From Saccharomycopsis crataegensis (lineage: Eukaryota > Ascomycota > Saccharomycetes > Ascoideales > Saccharomycopsidaceae), in contig NW_027043838.1 in NCBI RefSeq assembly GCF_037102585.1, positions 1,426,001-1,490,000 of the forward strand: 64,000 nucleotides of DNA, given 5' to 3'. The notes under the pieces were generated by a model. It searched no databases. It was not told where the DNA came from and saw only the letters and a list, made by a program, of their open reading frames with translations. The position numbers were made by a program, and so were the translations under genes. Position 1 is the stretch's first letter. Each line of letters opens with the position of its first letter. Of the stretch, positions 20,094 to 30,800 are shown in pieces.

Positions 20094-21933
20094 ATGAATG
20101 TTCCACAATTCAAAGTTGCGGACAAGCGTACTGGTCCAAGTTACATCCCTGAATTATCAGAGATCATTGGCCTGACCCACGGAGATAATAAGGAAAACTT
20201 TATGGATATGGTAGAAAATGGCTCATCTCTTGAAAAGTGCAAGCTTTGGGCTACTATTATCAGATATTTACCTGCTTCCTATTACTTTTCAGAAAACTTT
20301 CTGAAAGCCATAGCCTCGCCGGTAGGCACCACTGATGATTTGAGTAAATTCAACCTTAAGTTATACCATATTTTGCAGTATACTTATGAGGGTTGTACAA
20401 AAAGACATGCCGAATTGAATATACCGGAATCTGAGTATCGAGAAAGAGCTAAATTGCTCGTTTTATATAGAACCGAGTAAAAAGGTATTGTGTTCTTTCA
20501 CGAGCAGAAAAGTAGGTATCAATACGTCCATAGAAATTCAAACAAGAATAGGGGGCAAAGACGCTAGATTGAATCTTTATCCTGATCTCAGCATTACACT
20601 TCTTGATGATAAAAAAATTTGGTTAGATGAAATTAAAAGACCGAGCCTTCAGATAGTTACAGCTTATTTGGATTTCCTTTCCTCAGAATCCCTGATCACC
20701 AAGAAAAGAAAACTAGATCTTGATGATGAGGGGAATTCAGCAGCTGTTTCTATTATCGACCAAATTGCTACCTATATGATATTATGAGAAACACCTATTG
20801 GAATTTTAAGTGACAGTTTTACTTACATTTTTATTCAAATCTTGGACTTGAAAATAATTAATGATGAGATCCACTTACGATTGGAGTATGCATGTACCAA
20901 GTCATCCAGCACCCTTAATACAGAGGGTCCCATGTCGGCCTTCTCGACACTTTTGGCTTTGTTATACGAGGAATTTAACAAGTCTGAATTTGAAATAGCA
21001 CAGAGGAAAGCTCGCCTAAATGGCGATGCATCGGCATTATTAAGCAAAGATCATTTTGATTCCATTTTTTGTGAAGCGGCACTGGATGATTTCCGCTCAT
21101 ATGCAACCGGTTACTTTGAAGTAATGGCAAAAAGTGGGATACAGAGAAGATTCGATGAAAAAATTGATGATGCGAAGCAAACTTTGGGATATCACACTGT
21201 TTATATTGATCATGAAGATCTTGTGGATGAAGGTATTTCCAGAAGTATACAAACTGATTTTTTTCAAAACTCGCAAGTCTTTAGGGTCAAGATTAAAGAG
21301 CTTAAAGATGCAGGGGTGTCGATTGAGGAAGATAATAAGAAACATGTACTTTTAAAGATTTTCGATCCTCAGAAGTACATGATTAATATGGAATCACGCA
21401 CGGAGCCTGAAGAAGTCATCCAAAAAATGGTAAGTCACTTCAGAAATGAATACATCAGTTATAAACTGATCGACTTGCACAACCAAAAAAATCAGCATGA
21501 ACAAATCAGTAAATTGAAGATATACGCATTTGCTTTTTTCAGAGTCTACTTTAAGCAAAATAATAAACTAGAGGACCCACATAGGTTGGAAAACTACATT
21601 GCTGTCGGTCCTGTTTTTCTTGCTGAAGAACTAACCACAAAACCCAAAACTATTGAAGATTTTGTGGAAGGTGCTAAACAATTACTACATATGCACAATA
21701 GTGGTGTATATCATAACGATATCAAATTATCTAACGTATTCATGAGAAAAACAAAGCATAAGAACAATTTTGTCTTCATTGATTACGGCTTAAGCGAAAT
21801 CAAGTGTGTTCCAAAAGAAAAGAAAAGCCCAAAAAGTTCGGGGGGTATAGATTGGTGTGATTTCGAAACTCTTGCGGAATCGATGGGAATTGAGAAAGCA
21901 GAATGGGAAAGAGCATTGTTTTCTAACGTATGA
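20094..21933 (+). pseudogene. Broken nuclease-plus-kinase-like gene (about two breaks)
   Basis: A decayed coding region of about 1.8 kb, interrupted in about two places; homologous-looking sequence continues across both. The N-terminal part is helical and unassigned. The middle part has a PD-(D/E)XK nuclease-like signature: LYPDLSI, then WLDEIKRPS. The C-terminal part is protein-kinase-like: GVYHNDIKLSNVF corresponds to the catalytic HxDxKxxN loop and FVFIDYGLSE to the DFG region, although glycine-loop motifs are not obvious. Similar nuclease-kinase fusions occur in fast-evolving fungal gene families, some Crinkler-like. That link is inference. Two sequencing errors are a less likely alternative. 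Function, if any, is unknown. Confidence 0.65.
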
Positions 21934-22497
21934 GCCTAATTTTTTTTTCTTTATTGTTTTCTTTTTAATTCTTAATTTCTAATCCGGAGATATTTGAACA
22001 GAAGTATTCGAACGAGCAGCTCTATCCGTATCGTCAGCGAATTTTTTTTTTTGGTTGCCTTCAGTGTTTATTGTAAGTGGATGCCGATCAGTAAATTGAA
22101 ATTATGTCATCGACTTTGTACGAGTGAATATAAAGATAATAAATAGAACGATATAATAATATATATTAATAACAAACGCCGGATTTTGGGTTTTCGGCTA
22201 GTTGTTATATGCATAATATATGACTACGTATATAATTTCTAGTAACGTTGAATAAGATTAAGAGTATTCAGGGTGTACAGGAACCCCACCTACCATGTAT
22301 TATATGCTTGTGTTCTAACTAATCAAGCAAATGTGAGTTAGAACCCAAGTTGGTCCCTAATGGTTGCGAACATGACAGCCTAGAGGAAATGCAATTGTAT
22401 GATTTCAGCAACGTCGCAAAAGCCTTTTTTTTTTTTTATAAAAAAAAATCTCTAAACGCACCACAACTATATATATATATAATATTGATCGAAAATT
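21934..22497 (+). promoter_or_regulatory. SLC25 carrier upstream region
   Basis: 564 bases with a T run near 22423-22438, A-rich sequence to 22450, and a TATA-like alternating run at 22470-22482 about 16 bp before the start. No gene is seen. Confidence 0.4.
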
Positions 22498-23540
22498 ATG
22501 ATTTCCCACTATGAGTCAGAGCGACCCAGACTTTCGCAACAGTTCATTGGGAGTGTCAAAATGTCCAAAGACGTCAAGGTTGAAGGAGAGCGCCAGAAGC
22601 ACGCCGCCGGATGGGTTGGATTTGTGGCTGGAGTGTGCTCTGGGATGGCTAAGAACACCGTTGGTCATCCATTCGACACGATCAAAGTAAGGTTGCAAGT
22701 TTCTGAAGGCCGTTTTACCGGTCCTATAAATGCCTTGACACAAACCATTGCTAAAGAAGGTATCAAAGGTCTTTATAAAGGCTTCACTCCCCCGTATGTA
22801 TTTTATTATATTACATTATACTATAGTATATTTATTTATGCTTTTCTTTTTTTGCAATTCATTTTACTAACTTTTCAAGACTTGTGGGATGGGTTCTTAT
22901 GGATTCTGTCATGCTTGGATCATTACACAATTACCGGACTTGTTTGATGAACACCATTTATAAAGATGAACAGAGACTCCCGTTGTTGGGTCATTGTCTT
23001 GCAGGGCTAGGGGCCGGGTGGACAGTTTCATTTGTCGCTGCTCCAGTTGAACAGGTGAAAGCAAGATTGCAAATCCAGTACGATGCTAAATCGAAATTAT
23101 ATGCCGGTCCTATAGATTGTCTTTTCAAAGTGGTGAAGAACAGCGGTATCACTGGGCTATATAGAGGGTTATTCCCAACTATGGTTTTCAGATCGAACTT
23201 TGTGTTTTGGTGGGGGTCTTATGAAATCTTTACTAAATGGTTTGAAGACCACACCAACATGTCGAAAGTGGCCATCAATTTCTGGAGTGGTGGGCTCAGT
23301 GCCACAGTGTTCTGGACCATGGCCTATCCTGCAGACGTCATTAAACAAGTCATCATGACTGATAGTGTGGAAAACCCGAAATTCAAGAGTTATCTGCAAG
23401 CCGTCAAATACATTTACCAAAATAGAGGAGGGGTCAGAGCATTTTTCAAAGGTTTTGCTCCTTCCATATGTCGTTCATTCCCTGCCAATGCTGCTGCTTT
23501 GGCTGCTTTCGAGGCTGCTCTTAGAGTATTGGATAAATAA
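22498..23540 (+). CDS. Mitochondrial carrier (SLC25 family), two exons
   Basis: Exons 22498-22793 and 22880-23540 join in frame to give 318 aa (297 aa from the second ATG at 22561, also plausible). Three carrier repeats show the signature motifs PFDTIKVRLQ, PVEQVKARLQ and PADVIKQVIM, each followed by a G-x-x-G-x-Y/F-x-G segment (GIKGLYKGF, GITGLYRGL, GGVRAFFKGF). The C-terminal stretch CRSFPANAAALAAFEAAL resembles the carnitine/basic amino-acid branch (Crc1/Ort1-like) of inner-membrane carriers. The splice join FTPP-LVGWVLMDSVM restores the second helix. The substrate is not assigned. The donor is GTATGT and the branch is TACTAAC. Confidence 0.9.
22794..22879 (+). other. Intron of the SLC25 carrier gene
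   Basis: 86-bp intron. Donor GTATGT at 22794, TACTAAC near 22865-22871, acceptor CAAG ending at 22879. Phase 2, inside a Pro codon. Retention would put a frame of unlike composition into the protein. Confidence 0.88.
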
Positions 23541-23797
23541 GTTCTTGGACTATAGTTGCATATTTTTTGTTCTTTTATTTCATATTCATAGTGGTGTATA
23601 TGCATAGTGTGGTACGCATACTTCATTCGAATGGTTTTCTTAGACCAAAGTGATTGATTGTAAGTTATTTAGACTGTAAAAAAAATAAATAGCTTCTTGG
23701 AAGTGTGTACATATACCATCCTTGATTTGTTGCCGCAGGTATAAATACTAATTATCATTAACAGGTGACGTATAGCAGGCCAATATTACCAATCCAC

Positions 23798-23835
<38 letters not shown>

Positions 23836-23909
23836 AAGAAAAACAACAAAGGGGGAAATTTCACAGATCTACGGACTTTTCAAGTGTTTTGGTTTTGGCA
23901 GGACCCAAG
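23541..23909 (+). promoter_or_regulatory. RidA-like gene upstream region with T32 tract
   Basis: 369 bases. A pure run of 32 T at 23801-23832 ends about 78 bp before the RidA-like start. Long dT tracts commonly keep promoters nucleosome-free. No gene is seen. Confidence 0.5.
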
Positions 23910-24275
23910 ATGATGAACCACCACCTAACTACGGTGACCACCGCCCCACTACGGCCGTCGAACTTTGTCACTTTATCACAGATCGGGGTCGAGCATGCCA
24001 CAGGCAACGTTGTGGGGGCCACGGTTGGGCCACAGACCATCCAGGCGATCAGCAATATCCAACAGCAACTCCGAGGACGAGGGATTGGGTTGGAGAATGT
24101 GGTTCTGGTATTAGTGTTTGTGAGTTCCCCTAACGACGTCCCACTGGCCGAGCAGGTGTTGCAACGGAGATTGGGGCCACGGGTGGCACGGAGGTTCCAA
24201 GTGGTCCAGTTTCCAGGAAAGGTGAAAGTAGAGCTACGGGTGGTTGCCAAAGGGTGCCACGGGAGTGCTCTATAG
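23910..24275 (+). CDS. RidA/YjgF/YER057c-family protein, GC-rich
   Basis: A 121-aa protein with the RidA-family pattern. It includes TTAPLRPSNF, then a shortened SGQ-like segment (LSQIGVEHATGNVVG), then QTIQAISNIQQQL, GLENVVLVLVFV and the closing KVKVELRVVAKG, which matches the family's VEIEAIA strand. Canonical RidA deaminates reactive enamines and imines from serine/threonine dehydration. Here the substrate-binding loop is shortened and the usual PAR arginine context appears only as VARRF, so activity is uncertain. The gene is about 58% GC, against roughly 35-40% for neighbours, and uses CGG/CGA Arg and GTG codons freely. That composition suggests a different history, such as transfer. The start is the first of two adjacent ATGs. 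Confidence 0.68.
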   Translation: MMNHHLTTVTTAPLRPSNFVTLSQIGVEHATGNVVGATVGPQTIQAISNIQQQLRGRGIGLENVVLVLVFVSSPNDVPLAEQVLQRRLGPRVARRFQVVQFPGKVKVELRVVAKGCHGSAL

Positions 24276-24831
24276 ACAGGATATTTGAGTGCAATAGAGT
24301 GATTTAGAGTAATCAATCAACGGTGGTTATTGTTGTATAGACACTTAGTTTACCCGGAAAATGCTATAGTGACACTCAATGATTGGCACAGAGATTATAA
24401 AGTGCGACGTATGGTGTGGCTGGGAACTGATGGTGTAATAATCACAGTAATAGTAATAATCGATCGTTATTATTGTTGTTGGAGAAAAGGGTCTGCCTAC
24501 TACTCTCCCCAGATCAATTGATCGACTGTAAGAAAATACACGAATCGCGCCAGAGCGAAAAATCACCCCCGCCAAAAATTAAAAAAAAAAAAAAAAAATT
24601 GGGGGAAAGAAAACGTAATGCATTTTGACTGATTTGATTCATTTAGTGGTATATTATTATTATTATTATTATCATTGTCAACATCACAATCTCCAGAATC
24701 TCTACACAACAAAATATATTACACCAATACAAATTATCGAAGTCTGCCGCGTTCCACTTCAAATCAAACCAAAAATCATATTTTTATTGATGGCTCAATA
24801 ATAACAGATCTGATCTACATAATTATCCACC
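24276..24831 (+). promoter_or_regulatory. CDC25-type GEF upstream region
   Basis: 556 bases. Contains an A run of 18 near 24581-24598 and a short ATT microsatellite at 24651-24672. No gene is seen. Confidence 0.45.
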
Positions 24832-27800
24832 ATGGGGATCTTCACACGCCGTAACAGAACCGGCTCAATATCAAATCACAATAACAATAACAACGTAACA
24901 GAACATATTTTGGAACACGACATCCCCGATCCTTTTGCCGCAGGTTACAACGATGGGTCAATTGGTCTGCGTGCCCGTTCTGATTCTCGAAGCTCAGTTA
25001 ATGTAACAGCCTCATCCACCCAGCCACTTACATCCTCCAACATTAACAATATCTCCGGCACCCCTCCAGGGCTTCGAAAGAAGTCGTCAAAATTATCTCT
25101 TCACTCATTGAGTAACGAGGAATCAACTCGTCAACGATCTTATCTGAGACTTCATAACCTTGTCGCGTCATCACAAGATCAAGAAGGGCTGCCGAATGAC
25201 AAGATTCGCCAGCTTAATTTTGGTATTGGCATTCCAGAAATCGATAATACTAGCACCACTGGCAGCGACACTAGGCTCTTAACTGCGAATAATACCGGAA
25301 ACTCAACCGCCCCAAGTTTGTCTTCACCTTTGCATTTGCAAAAAAAACCTCGTCGAAAGATTAGCGTAACCGAACTTAACCATATCAGAAATCATAGTGT
25401 CACCAGCAGTACTATGGATATACCTCTGTTTGAAAATCAGCATTTTTTCCTGAATGCTCCAATAAACGCCGTCAATTCAAATGCAAACATGTCTATTGCA
25501 TCATCCAATATCTCTGAACATCGCTCTCAGAAATCCATTGCCCAATCGCAACAGAAGGAACTACCACCACAGCCAACAGAGCAGCATCACCAGTCATCTC
25601 AAAAAGTTCAACCCCAATTGAATACAAAGAAATCATTCACATTTTTCAACAGGTTGATGAAACCAAATAAAAACAAATCAAATAATAATCTGAATGATGC
25701 TACAGCCTCAAACGCCGCCGCCGAAAGATACGCAAGTAATCTGCAAATGGAAATTGTCCAGACAAATCTATCACTTGATGATATGTTTAATGATACTGAT
25801 ATGCTTGAAGAGTCAATAAGAGATAAGCCTCTACCACCAATACAGAACCAAGACAACAACAAGATCAACCAACTCTCTCAAAAACAGAATGCCGAGGATT
25901 CGGCACCAATTTCTCAGCAAATAATGTATCGCAAGCGGCCTATTGAATCCGCTCCTGATTCAAGATTAAGTACTCTAACCGAAGACCTGTTTTATTTCAA
26001 TTCAAGGGTACCAACAACCCCAGTATACGCAGCTAGTGGTGGTGACACTGGGTCAAGAATTACTGTCAATGGGAAAGAAAAGTTTTTGGCTTCTACTAAT
26101 GAAGGATTTGAATTGCCTTTAAACGAAGATTGCAATGGTGATTCATACGCACCTGAACAAAATGATAATAATGATGATGAGCCTTTGCATAATAAATTGT
26201 TGCCTCCAATTGGCGATGATATCAATGAAAAACCGGGGGTTCACTCAGATGACGAAGACGAGGATTTGAAGATTTCTGATGGCTTCAAGGCAAATGAAAT
26301 TTCAAATAAAACACCAGCCACATTGAAAACTACTCCCGGCGCCACCACAGCTTCATCACCAGCCTCAGCTTCCTCAAAACTTAGTAGAATCATCTCAAGG
26401 ATGTCGCTTGGCGGAATTACATCACCAAAAAGTCATCGAAATTCACTTATTTCTTCCATAACTGCGGGAAATACTAATGGGAAGAGCTCCAAGTCTAGTA
26501 CAAAAAATAAGATTTTGCGGATTTCTGTTTCAGATAGTCTCTACAATGAACCCGATTTTGACAATATTGCACAAAAAACTTCTCAAGAGCAGGGCAAGAA
26601 ACTGCAGAATGATTCACGAGAATTCATTACTGCTGATGATATTCCATTGCTGTCCCCAAATGTTTTGAAGGATAACTCTGCCACCCCTGGTATCCGCACT
26701 CCAACTATTCCAGATAATGAAAGTGGTAAAGCCAGTGATACTGACTATACTGGTGAGTCCAACAATTTACCTACTCCGACTGTGGGTTCTAGTCAGTATT
26801 TTGAGATGCTAATGGATGAAAAACCTAAGAACAGTGACTTGAACAATGAAATATTAACTCCAGGATCTCAACAAGCCGATCCAATAGGCGATCTCAATGA
26901 ATCTTCACCAGTTGAAAATCTGAACACCACCACTCCTGGAGAAATAAAAGCTTCAAAATCTGAATCCCAGCAATCACAAGGCAAAACTAGCCACTCCCTT
27001 TTCAGATCTCCAACCAGAAGATTAAGCAAAAGATTATCTGGAAAATTTAGTAGTTCACCATTGGTATCTTTTTATAAAAGTGCTTCTCCTAAAAGATTCT
27101 CACCACTTTCATCCAATAATGCTGCTGCCAACGGTGATACTTCACCATTGGACGCTATCAATGTACCAGAACTTTCTAATGACATCAACAGCTCAATACC
27201 TTCTTCAACTCCGGCGGAATCTGAAAATTCAAGTTCTGCAAAACTGCAAGCCCTGTCTTCGGATAACGCTGAGATTATTGAAACCGCTATTGTTGCAAAG
27301 AAAGTTGTTGGGGTTTCTCCTGTCAAGGTTAATTTTTCACAATCAAATGATCCGAGGGAGAGAAAAACTAACCAATCTTTACCATATAATCAATTGAAAG
27401 CTACAGAGCCTACTGATTATCTGAATGCCCCTTCTCTGTCACTGTCGATAGCACTACTGATACCGGTACACGTGGATAATAATGATGTACCTAAACTGTT
27501 GGGGAAAATTGAGACCACTAATGATTTCTTGGCTTTTGATGATTCTATTGAGGACCACAATTATACTCAACTTTCACCAATTGAGGAGGTTGATTCTCCA
27601 CAAAGTGCTAGAATTGGTCGGGGGATGTTATCTGCAGCCCATAGAGATATTCCATCTATCACATCGTCATTGAGTAAACTAGCAGGAGTGGATATGCCTA
27701 ATGCTAATAATAATTTAATGATTGGTGATAGAGGTTCAGGGACCGCTAGTAGTAGTAGTGGGTCTGGGATTGCTAGTGGGTCATTTACGGTGCTTAAAGA

Positions 27801-30800
27801 AGATGAAACCACGGATTACACACCGATGGGCAGTAAAAGCTCTTTGAAATCCACTGAATTGGTGCTGTCAAATGTAAAGCTGATTAAACAAAATGATGCA
27901 AATGGATTGGATCACCACAGCATGATTTCGAGGAATAACGTTCATGGCCGTAATCAACAAATTACCAATGATGATACTGCTGCTGCTGGTGTTATACTGT
28001 CTGACCAAAATCCACGTTCCAAGGCAATCAAAGCACAAAGTAAACTCTCAGAGACTTTTACGCTTAATGACCTTGAACATCAAAGTCAAAGAAATGCAAG
28101 CACAGACAGCATTGACGGGAAATCTAAGGCAAATGTCAGCTTTGGCGAAAGTGATACTAGTATGAACAGTTTGAGTGTTGGTAATGTGCGTGTGAGAAAA
28201 CCTCGTTCCCCTAGAACAATGACTTCATATCAAGAAGATTTCTTGACTCGACTGGCAAAAACTTTGTCTACAATTTCTGTTAGCACTAACAAAAGAAATA
28301 CCCTCAGGCCAATATCCGCGACCTTCAGAACTCCATTGTTACCAGACTATGAGGATGACGTTGATCAAACTCCAATATTGCCAACTGATGGGAAAAACAA
28401 TAGTCAGATCACTTTGAATTTTGCTGAAAAACCAATCAGAGAGGTCATTGATGAAAAAGACTTGCAAGAAAACAGCCCGGCTAGGATTAACGAAATGGCA
28501 GGAATGGAAGAATCGAACTTTGACAATATCAATGATATTCCAAAAATTTTGGAATTCCAAAAAAATATCGCTGATGTGACTCAAAATGTTCCACCAGAAC
28601 TTGTGGAGCTTTTGCAAAAAGAAGGGTTCAATGATTTCACTTCTCCTAAATCGGTTGACATTAATTATGAAAATTTCGTACAAAGTGATGAGTCGCTGAC
28701 TAGATCAACTTCTGAGTTCGAGTTTGCCACCGATAAGGATTATTCTAAGAATAAGAAACTTGACTTCGCGGTACGTTCTATACCAATTGAAATGTCTAAG
28801 GACCCAATTTTTGCCAACATTTTAAACGGTAATGAGTCTAATCCATCAAGCAGTGAAGTTGATACGATTGCCAAGTCTCCATCCAATATTGGTTCAATAG
28901 AGGTATATGATGTGGCTGCCGCCCCAAAGCAACCAAAATACCCACCGCCAGTGCCAGGATCTTATCATCCTACAATTGCTGAGGAATCGGAAAATGAATC
29001 CCCAGTTTTTCAAAATGGTGACGATCTGTTAGCCAGTTACAATGGACCTACTGCTAAGACCACGAGTAAAATGAGAAGTAATAGCAATAGTGATAATCCA
29101 TTTATTGATAACGGTAATATTACTGCGATCCAAAACTACGATGGTACCCGATCGAGCATGTCATTACCAAGGAAATCTAGTCAATTGAGTTTGAACAAGA
29201 TTCTTTATTCTAATGCCAACGCAATGGCCCTGACGGTTTCTGATTTTGATGGAAATACTATCCAAATCAGCAATAGTAATAGTAATAGAACTTTAACTAA
29301 AGGATTCCTGTCTCCAACAACATCACCATTCAAAAGATCTACTCAATTAAAGCATTCTAATAGTTTAAGGTTAGTCACCACCACTCCTCGTGCTAAAGAT
29401 GCATCGAATGCTAAGACTCCCGAAACTGATCGCAAGCTATCGAACTATGATACCTCAGAGTTGAATCAATCCATGACCGACTATAGCATGCGATCACCTG
29501 ATTCTTTATATTCTGCCAATAGTCTGTTTCGCCATCGGGCATCTTCTGTTGGTCTGCCAAAACATAAACCTTCATTATCCAATAGTACTACCGACTCAAT
29601 CTATCAAGAAGTTTATGGCAATTTGAAATTACGAGATGGATACCGTAGTGATTTGTCATTGAACGCCATGAAGAAAAGTCCTAGTATCACTTCACTTGAC
29701 TTGAAAGGGTATCATCGGAGTAGGCACTTCAGTTCAGACTTGCACACTGACTCTTCTATTGATTTGAGTTTCTTTCAATCGTCGGAGGAGTCCAATGAAT
29801 TGGCGCTGTTGTTCATCAAGGCTATCCATACATTTGATGCTACATCCTTAGAATCAGAAGACCTGGCGATTTGTTTGAGTTTTGAGAAAGATGATATTGC
29901 GTTTGTTTTCAATATAGATGAGTCTGGATGGGGTGAGGTTGTGTTATTGAGTAATTTATCTAAAGGCTGGGTTCCTATGAATTATTTCAATTCCGCCATC
30001 GATGATTCGCATCTGGAAGATAACAAATCCGCTGCTAAGATTGCCGAAAGCAGGATTTATTTAAAACCGTTATTTGTTGCGGCTGCTGGGTTTTTGTTGA
30101 ATCCCCAAGAAGTTCCAACCGGTGATGCTGGGTTGTTTACATTTTCAACAAAGCATATGAATGATATCAGAGACGGGGTTAAGTTGTTATTGCAACAAAC
30201 TGACTGTATTTCCCGCGCGGCCCCAATTGTTAATAAACGACCAGTCATCAGAAAAGTTAGAAAAGCTTTACTTGCTGATTGGTATACTTTAATGTCTAAG
30301 GCGGAAAAGTATAAGGGGACCACTGATGAAACCAAGATCAATTTCTTGAAGTCATTGACATATAAGGTTTTGATTAAAGGTTTAGCATTTTTGGATATTT
30401 GGGGTGATGAGTCTGTGTCATATGAAAAGGAAAAAGAGAAATTGAAGATCGAAAAGAAAAACCGTCGTCGCAGCAAGAGAGGGCTGAAACATGAGAAAGT
30501 GCTCTATTTGGAGCGTGTACCATTTGCGGTGGAGAGATTAGAGGAGGTCAAAGATTTGTTATTCAAATATTTGTCGTTGATTTTGGGGAGATTGGACGTT
30601 GTGGAAAATAATTATCTGGGATGTGAACAATTAGAAAGCATTATTCACCAGGTGATCTTACTTTTGAGGGAGCTTTTGTTTATTGGAAAATCTGCTACTG
30701 TATTATTGAATTCCAGTAACATTTCCCTCGATAGCTCCTTAGATAACTTGTTGGCTTATGTTAGCGACTTGGTCACCAGCGTCAAGCACTTGGTTGCTAA

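Noticed and set aside
23861-24316. Open frame of about 150 codons antisense to the RidA-like gene
   Set aside because: High GC lowers stop frequency on both strands. The translation has no domain, while the sense frame matches the RidA family.
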